Assembly: GCA_024529925.1 (NCBI GenBank) | Contig: JAFEUB010000811.1 | Coordinates: 1,199,001 to 1,263,000 of the forward strand | Origin: Ophthalmolycus amberensis | Lineage: Eukaryota > Chordata > Actinopteri > Perciformes > Zoarcidae | Length of the DNA stretch: 64,000 nucleotides | Reading direction: 5' to 3' | Part shown: piece after piece, positions 1 to 23,865 of the stretch | How the letters are laid out: each line of letters starts with the position of its first letter | Numbering within the stretch: position 1 is the first letter of the stretch | Notes under the pieces: generated by a model | What the model was told of the DNA's origin: nothing | The model's input: the letters and a program-made list of their open reading frames with translations, nothing else | The model's database searches: none | Made by a program: the position numbers and the translations under genes

Positions 1-654
1 GGCTGAACTAACATTTCCAGTCCAGTTCTTAGATCCAAACCACCAGCGGGTCTGAAAAATGCAGTTTGTGGTGCTAGAAAAGAGTCTTTTAGGGATTATT
101 AATGTCAAATGGAAAAGTTAGCTGTGCACCAAAACCTTTTCTTGTTGATGATCTGAGTGCCCAACAGGTTTTGCATCAAAATATGCAGCCCATGAGACCA
201 TGCATCCTCCATCCGCATGTCAGCGAGTGTGCATTGGTGACATTCAGAAACATTCCTGTGGCTGTTTCATACAGATTTGGATTATATAACATCATCGTGT
301 CTATTTGGAACCTGGATCAACCACCTTTTGAGTTAGATTTCGATATCTCCCGTGTAAAGTTGATATTTTTTCCTGACCGCAAGGGTTCAACCTCTGGGGA
401 GCTCTTTGTTTTGTACTGATGGTGCCACTAGAGAAGAGGCCAAGGGGGTCGGCAAGACATTTTAATTCTGCCCCCAACTGTCCACAAAAACTCAGATGTA
501 AATCTGACCATCTATTGGACCTTCTGAAATCACCCTCCTTCAATAACTCATTACCAACGATCACTGCAACTGTTCCTGAGTTTGCTTCTGAACACTGTTT
601 AATGCTTTTTATATACTGTACATATTATGATGTTGTTTTTGTATGCGATTGATG

Positions 655-774
655 GAGATGTTTCATTCGTTTGTAACGACTTGCTTCCTGTTGCTGCCTT
701 CTTGGCCAGGTCGTCATTGTAAATGAGAACTGCTTCTCAATTGACTTATCTGGTTAAATAAAGGTAAAAAAAAA
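655..774 (+). repeat. 3' tail of an L2-type LINE
   Basis: The segment reads TTGGCCAGGTCGTCATTGTA, then a stretch close to AATGAGAACTGCTTCTCAAT, then TGGTTAAATAAAGG and an A-rich end. This is the conserved 3' terminus of fish L2-like LINEs and of SINEs that borrowed it. The body of the element upstream is not recognisable, so this is a 5'-truncated or decayed copy. Confidence 0.75.
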
Positions 775-1170
775 ACACACACAAAAAACAGTATATGCGA
801 TGTAAAAAATGAACGCTACCCCAAAGTTAGACCTTAAAAAAATATGACTCTAAAAGGGAAAATCTGAGGGTTGGTCTGAAGTCTGATGTTCTTTTGTGGG
901 CTAAAACATATTAAAGGGGTTTTTATGGATTTAGAAGGCCCTTAATGAGATAACTAATTAAACATAGCTACTAATTTATCCATTAATTATCCTCTGACAT
1001 ATCTGAATGTATAATGTGTATTACTAGCCCCGAAAACTACCAATTAAGACTTTAATTACATTTTGTGGGTAAATTAGTGATGGAGGAATTGTCTCTCTGC
1101 CCTGTAACTGAGCCACAGAAACCACACTTGTGTTTTCATTTCTCTAAATTCATCTCTAACCCAGACATAC

Positions 1171-1260
1171 GGCGTGATGTAGCGCCACAGCTTCCGTTAC
1201 CATAGTGACGCGGAGCCGGGTTGTCGCGGCGCCGTGCCGTCATGCCGGCTGTAAAACACC
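1171..1260. promoter_or_regulatory. CpG-rich patch with a near-consensus RFX X-box
   Basis: CpG density rises sharply here against AT-rich surroundings. At 1196-1209 the sequence GTTACCATAGTGAC fits the RFX X-box (GTNRCC, 0-3 nt spacer, RGYAAC) with one mismatch in the second half. It lies about 1.3 kb upstream of the first recognised niban1 exon. It could be a promoter or alternative promoter, but no transcript evidence is available and no coding first exon follows it. Confidence 0.25.
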
Positions 1261-1999
1261 CCAGAGAGATAATGACGGAGCACATCGACCCCGATCATTA
1301 ACACCGACTGTGCAGCGAGGGAGACAAAGCACAGCAGCCGCCTGTTCAGGCATGTTTATCCATTAAGTGGAGGATGTGTCACTGGGAATTACCTCTAATA
1401 GTTTGTGGATATTGAGCATTTAAAGCTGCGTAAATACTCATTGAATGTTGTATTTGTGATGTGGTTTTGCAGCCGTGCAGAGAGACACGACAGAAAATGG
1501 GGAACGCTCTGCAGCGACTTTGACAGAGCTTTATTCTTTGTTTTGTTTTTCCCTAAGAAACTGAATCCCTCCGCGCCATGAATCTGGCCTGGTTCAACCA
1601 GGAACGGAGTGAAATCGGAGAGGTTTCTCTTTTCTCTCGGTAATCCTGCGAGCGCACTGCCAGCTAGTCGTAGGTTGACAGACCACAGCAGGGACGGAGT
1701 GAAAGGCCTCTCTGGTTGATGTGGTTGCGAATCGCCTCGGAGACTTGGACAGAGACACGGAGAGTCTGATTGGACGCTTGTAATCTGGATAGAAGTTACT
1801 CACACGATCCAGAGAGACACCAACAGCAGCCTCGGCGTCCTGATTACAGCATTGTGCAGAGATCACCTCGGGTACAGCGTGATATCATCTGGTGTTTGTT
1901 ATCCAGGCTAAGGGAAGACTTTGGCATGTCTCAGCGCCAAGGAAGAGATGGAAAATGAGCGTAAAGATGAGCTCAGGTTTTGTTTTTAAGAAAGCTCTG

Positions 2000-2017
2000 T
2001 TGTGTGTGTGTGCGTGT

Positions 2018-2056
<39 letters not shown>
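2000..2056. repeat. GT/GC-interrupted dinucleotide microsatellite
   Basis: A run of TG with several CG interruptions, about 57 bp of alternating purine and pyrimidine. The long open frames across it are simple translations of the repeat. Confidence 0.95.
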
Positions 2057-2058
<2 letters not shown>

Positions 2059-2503
2059 GGTTTTTGGCAAACGCTCTGCTGCACAAACGTCCAAAAAGTT
2101 TTGAGCAGTTTTGACAAACTAAGTTCCAACTTCATGTGATTTGCTTTTAGGTTTCTTTAGTTGAGCATCGTTCAATTTGTCGAAATAAATCTTAAAGATG
2201 TTCTTTTTTTTTTCGGAGAGTGAGATGTTTAGACGGATGTTAGTCTTTTATTACAGATCTTTGTGTTTGAGCAGTCCTCACACTGGACTCCCTGGTTCAT
2301 ATTTCATCCTCTACCTGAAACAACACGCCCACAGCAGAGCGGCCTCGTTCTTATTGTCGGGCTGAAACCTGACCAGGAGTCCAACTGGAATGCTCTGGCT
2401 CAGTATTTAACACCCATCTTCAAGTGTAATCGGTGCTTAATTTCCCACTGAAACCAGTCAGTTACCGTTGTTATTAATTCTTCTTCTCTCTGTGTTCCTG
2501 CAG

Positions 2504-15603
<13,100 letters not shown>

Positions 15604-16900
15604 GGCATCAGGATCCATCGCAACTGCATTACAAAAGTGATTCAGGATGTTCTGCTGAAGGGAACCAACTCATGACCAGAATAGAACATTAAGCCTCAAA
15701 CTGTCCGGGAGTCAAAACATTTGTTCTCGGAGCCGACGCAGGAAAAGACTCCTGAGAAACATTCACAACAGCTTCCATGAACTTCTTCTTTTTTTTTTAA
15801 ACACATATGCATGAAATTATGGTAAATTATTCATACAAATCAATATATCAGCTGTGTTGGGTGTATAAAACAAACATGTCGGTTTCATTCAGTGAATTTT
15901 AACACTATAATTATTTTTGTGGCAAAAAGTTTTAGAAAACCCAGATTTAGAACATTTTTTTGGAAAATTGCATTATGCTGTGGTAGATTACGAATCTATT
16001 TCAAAGGAATAGTTAGGACATTTTATAGAATGTATTTATGCGCTTTCTCTCTGAGAATAGGATGTGAAGATGGATATCTATCTCCGTATATGATGCCTGT
16101 GTATAAGCCGCTTAGCTTAGTTGGGGAAATGGCCAGTTTGGTTCGGTCTAATTTGAAATTACACCTACAAACGTTTTATCTGTCAGCTCTGTACTACAGG
16201 CAGACATGAGATTTGTAACCATCTGAATATCTCTCTCTCTGGGGAAAAAAGCAAATGAATGAATTCCCTAAAGTGCCAGACTATGAGCTTTAAATTGTTT
16301 AGAAATTACTATTAACAGATATTTAATTATATTAGACCACATGCGGCGTAAACTGAGGCTTTGACAGCAGTGCAGAGCGGCGGCTGTGAGCTAGCCAGTG
16401 GGGGGTGCTCACGTGCACTAAAAGCCACGTGGCAGGAAAACACACACAGAGGAAGAGCGACTGCATTCTCTGCTCCAGTAGACATTCATCCTCTATATCT
16501 TTACACAGCAAATCGCTGTTTCCTGTTGTATTAATGCTCTGAATGTGTAATGCAGCTTCTTCAATGTGATTATTTAACCTACTGAAGGACTTTCTTTTAG
16601 CTACAAAGGAAACTAAATGCCTTCACAGAACCTCCACGTTGCCTCCTCGTGCCTTATCGTCACAAAATGAAGGAAACCAGCTTCTGTCCTGTGGAAGCGG
16701 TTGCCGTAGAGACTGGTCCGAGTCTCAATACCTGTGCCTTTTACCTGTGTACAGCGTCTTACACAGAAGTGGTTATCGGGACAGTTTACAGTGCGAGTAC
16801 AGGCAGAAACACTTGACCATTTACTGTCAACGGGATGACTGTTTGTTAAAGGAAACATTGTGTGGAAATATTAATAAAATAAGAGTCTAAAAAACAAACT
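15604..16900 (+). other. niban1: niban1 3' untranslated region
   Basis: It follows the TGA stop and contains no conserved reading frame. AATAAA at 16873-16878 is the most plausible polyadenylation signal; another AATAAA lies near 16949. Positions 16000-16190 look like a decayed copy of the repeat family found at 57155-57425, recognised from TTTCTCTCTGAGAATAGGAT and AGCCGCTTAGCTTAG. Confidence 0.55.
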
Positions 16901-19164
16901 ATTTCTGTGTGAACTCTCTGGTTTTGATGTTGGGAAAATGACACAAGCAATAAAACAAATATAGCATGAGGTTTGGATTATTTATTTTTGGTCCACAATC
17001 ACAGACACACTGTGCTGAGAAATATCAAAAAGCTGCACGTAATCCAACATCTGTGACAGATTAAATACAGTTTGACTACAATAACACGCCTTACATTTAT
17101 TTGATATATTGCACCACATATGTCAAGCGGGCCAGCAGGGCTCCAGGCACATCAAGGACAGGATAAAGAACACATCAATTATTTAACATTTGTTCATATT
17201 TAAGACCCATTTTTCAAGATAAGACAATAAAGGCTGTTCTCATTTCTTCTTAAATTACATTCATAGAAATACAGATAAATGACATGTTAATCCAGTGCTT
17301 GGATTTCGTTTTCTTACAATCCACTGCAGAGATAGTGAGACGCAGTGTGTACTCTTTATTTTATGGTCCATCGTTTCCTGGAAAGAACTGTGTAATTTGG
17401 TACTAATTATAGAGACAATGCTCTGAGACAGTTATTCGAGTTTAGGGAGTTATGTGGAGTTTATAAAAGCTTGTTGATTAAACAACAGTAAGCAAATCCA
17501 GCTGACCTGCTGGGCACAGACTCTCCAGGTTCTACACCAATTGTGTCTGTCTGCAGTAGTTTCCCTCTAATATGTACCAAATTACACAGTGATTTTCAAC
17601 AAGCTTCTTGGAAATCAAGAAAATACAGAACCGGAAATATAAGGTGTTACCCAAATATGATGTATTGTTATTTAACACAACTATTGTTAGTGCGTAACTC
17701 AGTGGTTTTAAATGCGTGGGACAGACTATACTACGTCCCAGTCGACCCAAGAGGAATCTGAGAGGTCACCTATGATTAAAGGGATGAGATAGAAAGTGCA
17801 TTTTCTCAGTTTTGCTTTATTCACTTCCACCTCTTTGGGCCTCACAAGCAAAAAATAAATAAATACGCCAGCCAGTGAGCCGGACTGGTTTTAAGTCCAT
17901 AAAATATTATCTCTGTTAAAGAATGTTTTCCTCTTGTTAATAAATCCAACCGACAGTGAATCTACTAGCATCTACTAACATATATTGTGTGTGTGTGTGT
18001 GTCAGAGCCCAGTGTGTCTTCTTCCTCTGAGCCATAGAGCTCCTTTAAAAACACATCAATGAGCCACACTGTTGCACTGGATGACATGTTCCTTCACCAC
18101 CATGAATACACACTAGTTTATTTTGACTCAATCCCACACGCACCGTCCTGCTGCCACAAGTACTCACTACAGCACCAAATGTGGATTAATCCGCCGCTGA
18201 AAATAGTCCCCAACAAATGCACTATTTCCTCCTGTTTGATAACAGTACTATGACTAGCTGTTTAAGATTACTGAGCCTTTTTTTTGTAAGGGAACTACAT
18301 ACTTAAAGGTTGATGTCAATGTGAACCAATGGGCTTGGAGCTGAGAGACACAGACAGGAAGTCAGAAAGCATTGAGACGCACCAACACATTGTTGGTTTG
18401 AGTCTGTGCATGGCATTTGTTGACATGAGAACATTTTTTAGAATAACACCAGATTCAAAACGCACTCATCTCTTTCTATGTATTTTTTTGTGCCTGAAGT
18501 ATAGTGTTTATGAACGATCACATTAGGCAGGCTGTGGTTACAAAAGAAACATTCGTTTGTGTCAAACGTGACGGTAAAAGTCTGAAAAACGCAGTTCAGT
18601 GTTAAATCAACAGCTGCCTAGTTTATCACGAAACAGACGTATTAAGCTTTGATTCACAGCACGTGTTCTTGAATCACATATAAGCAATATTAAAATATTT
18701 ACAAATTCATCTGTATAAAAGTCAAATGAAATTTAAGATCGACCTTAATATGTGAGTTTATTAGTTGTTTTAAGTGTGAAATATTTATATAATATGAATA
18801 AATCACATACTTTCATATGGAGTCTTGAGGATTTTGTGGGTGTAATTCAACTTAATCTCTGTGCAGTTGCTTGTTCCAGCAGTTTCCCCTGAATCAGTGC
18901 CGGTATATTCAAATAAGACAAATTACTTTTGGTACTCCAACATCAAGAAAAGGACACTTCCTGTTTGCCTCATGAACAGACTGACTGACCCTTATGGTGA
19001 TAATTATTTTGCTGTGACGACATGTAAAGCGCTGAGCGATGCTCAAAGAAAAGACACGTGTCGATGCTATTCCTCCACAATGAAGATGCAGCTTCAGTGG
19101 CCCACAGTGGGTGTATCAGGAGCACGACGCCTGTACAGTGTGATATGTGTCAGGGCTTCCAGGT
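16901..19164. other. Tail-to-tail interval between niban1 and kifap3
   Basis: No coding exon is seen. The right part must contain the kifap3 3'UTR (minus strand). Minus-strand AATAAA signals (TTTATT on plus) occur at 18757-18762 and further left near 17815 and 16980, so the exact end is unclear. A dispersed repeat occupies 18013-18445. Confidence 0.6.
18013..18445 (+). repeat. Dispersed repeat, copy A
   Basis: It shares ordered blocks with 35940-36905: CTTCTTCCTCTG, GCCATAGAGCTC, AACACATCAATG, CACCAAATGTGGATTAATCC, CTGAAAATAGTCCC, AACCAATGGG and CTGTTGG-like ends. Both copies are in the same orientation. No coding capacity is seen; it is probably a non-autonomous transposable element. Confidence 0.75.
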
Positions 19165-19264
19165 TTACCGGGAGGCGGTGTTGTAGTTGAAGAAAAACTG
19201 CTCGTCGGGGCGGAAGCCGTAGGCGCTGACCGGTCGATCTGCTGGGACAAACTGCTCCGACAAA
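19165..19264 (-). CDS. kifap3: kifap3 exon 20 (terminal)
   Basis: Encodes the end of the protein, LSEQFVPADRPVSAYGFRPD and EQFFFNYNTASR, then TAA at 19167-19165. Human KAP3 ends ATAYGFRPDEPYYYGYGS. The acceptor is CTTTCAG and the exon starts in phase 2. Confidence 0.93.
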
Positions 19265-22200
19265 CTGAAAGGACAAACGAAAGAAGGCGGAGATGGGAGA
19301 AATTAAGACAATCTGATTCACAATTACCAATTACGGAACCTTAAAAAATACGAAACAGTCTTTCACATGGTTGTGACAGAAATACACACAATTCTTAAAC
19401 CTTTGACTCAACTATGAAAAGTACGAGCAAAGTTGGCCACAAGCATGAAATTGTCCGTTTACAGCACGGCCTGCTTACGCCTCTCAATTAGTGAGGCAGT
19501 TCAGAGGAGGTCAGAGCCTGTGTGATGATCAGAGAGCAGAGAAGGGAGAGATGGAAACATGCTGGTGCTTTACCAGAACCAGGAGTGAGCACCAATGGCC
19601 AAGATATGAACTGAAATAAGCCCCCGGTAGTCTTGTGGGCAGAGATAAGAGCGGCGGATTTACCCTTTTGACAGAAACTAAGTAGGAAAGCAACTGGGAA
19701 TTTCTTAACACAATCAAGTACTTTTACAAGACCAAAACAAAATCCCCCAAAAGTTAAAAAACATCGTCAGATATCTAAAATGCACCATCGTAATGGAGCT
19801 GATGCAAAGCTTTTATTTCTTTGCAGAGATCCTGGTGCTTTCTTATTCACAGCCACATGTTATAAGCTCGTGTGAAATCCAAGTTTGTCACAAGTAACTT
19901 CAAGTGTCAGATGAATGTAGTGGAGTAAAACGTACTGCGACACAGTTTGACATGGTGCCTCGAAAACTGTCCACATTTCCTACAATAGTGAGCCTCCAAC
20001 GTTGTGTCAACAGTTTGTGTTTGTCTCTTTCCTGTTTCAACATGACAACGTGCACAAAGCCAGCTCTATAAAGAAATAGTTTCCCCAGTTTGATGTGAAA
20101 GAACTTGACTGGTCTGCACCAGAGTCCTGAACTCAACCCCATCCAACACCTTTGGGATGAACTGGAACATCAACTGAGAGTCAGACCTGAATCACCCACT
20201 GTTAGCGTTGGACCTCACTACTGCTCTCGTGTCTGAATGGGAGCCAAGCGTCCTAAACATCTGGAGGAAAGACTGAAACCAGAAAGCACCGGCACCACCA
20301 CCAGGTGGAGCTCTGACACCAGGCATCTCTATGGAACCCCCCCCCCCCCCCAACTCCCCAACTCCTAACCCCGGGGCCGGACCAATCACTCGGTGAAGAA
20401 AAAGGGAAAAAAGAAAACTCGTAAAAAGTTAATATAATATTCATCTGCCCTGATGCAGGTGTTGGACATCCATAATGAGTGTGTGAGTTACAGACTGCTA
20501 ATGGCTGGAGGGGTAAACAGAAGAGCGGCCAAGCCGTAAAAAAAAAATTAAACGCAGAGATGTCAAAACACAGCGCCGTGACGAGGGCGGAGGCTGACGG
20601 CCAAACCTGGAGGACCTGGCTGCTCTCCGCTTGGCAACAGAGGCCTGTTGAGGGGGATGATAAAAGGCCTGTATCTGCAGCGTATAAATCAGTTACTACG
20701 GGGATGTGGATACGGAGGGTGGGGGCCGATTTCATGGCTCCATCTTCTGACCAGCTGCTGGGAGCTTGTGTCTGGTTGTGGTGGTGGTGGGTCACCTCGA
20801 ACAGGCCGGTCGATGGATAAACTGGGCCCTGATGGATGACACCACATCTCACACGTATCCCCGTCTTTCTCCTCGCTGGCCGGCCCGCCGTCCTCCCTCG
20901 GCCTTCTAAAATACGAGCTGTTTGCTTTGCCCCTGCAAGCGTCTATAATGACGTGTTGTTTTTAGCCAAATCACTTCCAGCGATCAGTTACACAGCTTGC
21001 AGCATATCCCCACTCTCCCTCTCCCTCCTCCTCCTCCTCCTCCTCCTCCTCCTCCTCCTCCTCTCCGTTTTGCCTTTGCCCCCTGCCGTCTCCCCCCCCC
21101 CCCCTCCCACAACCACCATCTCCTCTCCCTCCTCTCTGGGCAGAAATATGTCTTTTTCCTCTCCGCACGCTACGGCTGTCAGGGGGGATTTGAGAGCCCG
21201 GCTAAAGGAGGCTGGAGGAACACTGGAGCTCTGAGTCACACCATCCGCCTGCCTGCCTGCATGTCTGCCTGTTTCGATGGCTGACTGACTTGGTCACGCC
21301 CCGGCCTGGACTTCCAGGATCTGCTCACGGCCTGTAGAGTCATGAAGTTCAGACGGGACCAAAAACACTGAGCATATAGTCGAATCCTGAGTTATTAACC
21401 TCCACTGCGATTGCTAATTCAATTCAATTTGAAGATGTGACCTCAGGCCCTGGGACTTATGGACAAGCTGACTACTTCTGATCTCTTGTCCCAGGTTGCG
21501 TAAGTCTACAGGTTCTGACCAGTTGAAACACATTGTGACTCCTCAGATTGTCTCAGTTGAATATTTTGTGACTCATACAATTATTCTGATGAAAAAAAGG
21601 AGAGATTAAAGAATATCCTAAAAAACACAATCTGTCAGATTTATCTTGCGACCCTTAACGGACAGATGACCAATCCTGAGCCAATCATTAACTGTCTGAT
21701 TGAGTAATAATTCATTTAACTTAAACTGCAAACATTGACTCAAGACCGGAGCATACACTGAGTTTGTTTTCATGTAGAACTTAGTTACAGTTAACAAGTT
21801 ATATAGACTTAAACATCACGTGACTGCCAATAAATTGAAGGAATGTGATGTTTCTGATTACAGTACTAATATGATGTTAACATTAGAGGCACACAGTCAG
21901 ACGGAGACGACTAATTGGTTTTCCTTTGATGGAAAAATGGATTTGAACAGTTTCTACTATGTCTATATATTTTGGATGTTTGTCAGTTGAAGCTAGCAGT
22001 TCCAAAGCGCTCACGATTTATTATTAAAAGACAAAATACATAACGAAATATGTAACCCTGTAATGTATTTTTTTTAAAGAAAGGCTGAAGAACTGCAACT
22101 GATTATGGAAACTGAATCAATAAAAATGATTTAAATTGTTCTCGAAACACTGGCTCTCATCTCGAGCTGTATATCAAATCTTAACTCTGGTGTCAACCGA

Positions 22201-23830
22201 AAAGCTCCCGTCACAGCAAGAAGTTAAAAACACTGCAGCTGATGAAAGACTTCATCCCTCCGGGTGAGTGATGCTTTTTATCACGCTTTGAATATTTCGT
22301 TTTAAGCCCAGCAGGTCTGGACATCAGAAACGGACGCCTGACAAAGCTGCTGATATTTCTCATTATGAAACATGCAAATCAACCTGTCTGCCCCCCCCCC
22401 CCCCCTTATTCACTTCACGTGTGTCAGTGTGTGTTGTGACACGCCGGCAAAATGAGGTGAGTGTGGTTGGGGGTCGCTGAGACAAGGGGCCCGGTGTTCC
22501 CACCAAATGCCAGTTTGGCCCCAGAGGAGCGGCTGCAGGAGGCGGCGGGGACACGTCCCATCCCGCAGAGAGCATTCCTTGGTAGTGAACAGGAAAGGGA
22601 ATCAGGCCTTTCTCCTCCTTTGGCGCTGACCCTTCGCCTCCCCCTACGTCTGTGTCTTCCAGGGCCCCCGCTTTGATCTCGCCCTTCTGTCACTGCTCAG
22701 GTTACAGCTAACCAACACGCCGGTAAAGAACCAGGTCTCGCCCCCCCGCCACCTCCATCCTCCCCGCGTATCTGCACGTCTCACCTGATCGCGACGGCGT
22801 TCTGCTTCTCCTTCATTTATTTTGTACCTCGCTTCTCTCCCCGGCGCCCCGCCACATCCTGACAGCCTCTCAAAGCGCTCAATGATCCTCCTGTTGGTGC
22901 GTTCACAGGCGCACACTGTCTGTGTTCCCAACCAAAACGTCCCTGGGTTCATGTCATCCCCTGTCTCTGTCTCCCTTCATTTCCTGTTTTGTCTTTATAT
23001 TATCAACTGTCCAATAAAATGCAAAAAAAATGTCAGAAAATATCTTTGAAAATTAAACAAAAAAATGTGCAACTACAGCAAACTATTTAAAGTAAACTGC
23101 ACTGAAACTTCGCTAAATTAGCATCAATAAAAACAGCACAAATATATGACTGAATTTATATATAAAGATACAGTGCTAAAGTTTTATAAACATGAAATTA
23201 AGAAGTGTGCGGAGCATTATGAACATTAAATTCATTTTTGATAGTTAGAATAGCCTGTCACCAATACAGCCAGACTGATATTTGAGAGTTCAAAAAATCT
23301 GATTACGATGTATTGAAAAATTGCTTTAAAATAAAACATTTAGTGTCTTGGACAGGAAGAGCAGAGCGACCTGCTCTGACGACTGAGCGGCAGCTTCCCT
23401 CTTTCTATACACGGACAACGTATTGGTCAGAGTGATGGATCCCTCTGGTCAGGAATGAATAATTAGTCTTGAGGTATTAATTTAAAACCCATTTTACGAT
23501 TTGCGTAGGAAAAAATCCTGTCCTACAATTACTTCACATTTCAGCACACATACTGTATACATCGATGTGAATTCAACTGATAATCCTCATTGTACAAAGT
23601 TGGTATAAAAGCTCATTCTGAGTGACTGTACAGTATTATGTCCATTTGAAAAAAGGCCCCATTCACACCATGTTTCACACATAGTTTAAAATAAGCAGCG
23701 GAGCTGGCTTTGATTATTATGTTAACCTGGATCACTCAAGAGTACAGCGGCCAAATTAAAACAGTCTCACAGACGCGACTCCCCCGGCGCTTTCAGTATA
23801 TTTAAAAGGTATCGGTTACAAAGCTGAGAG

Positions 23831-23865
<35 letters not shown>

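Larger units (their letters stand above)
1..2503. other. Non-coding lead-in, probably niban1 upstream or intron 1
   Basis: No exon with homology to a known protein is visible here. The stretch holds an L2-type LINE tail (655-774), AT-rich single-copy-looking sequence, a CpG-rich patch near 1171-1260, and a GT microsatellite (2000-2056). It ends at the splice acceptor of the first recognisable niban1 exon. Niban proteins start with a very short coding exon (Met-Gly, myristoylation type). I could not find such an exon ending in phase 1 here, so it probably lies upstream of the window. Confidence 0.5.

Noticed and set aside
102..652. Two plus-strand frames of 105 and 77 codons upstream of the L2-type tail
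   Set aside because: There is no recognisable protein similarity and no splice context. They are probably part of repeat or non-coding DNA.
1497..1523. ATGGGGAACGCTCTGCAGCG as the missing niban1 first coding exon (MGNALQRL, myristoylation-like start)
   Set aside because: It reaches TGA after eight codons with no GT donor in between, and no LDE-type segment typical of Niban exon 1 follows.
20253..20852. 199-codon minus-strand frame in kifap3 intron 19
   Set aside because: Composition is low-complexity (His, Gly, Trp from C/G runs), it overlaps a Tc1 relic, and there is no homology.
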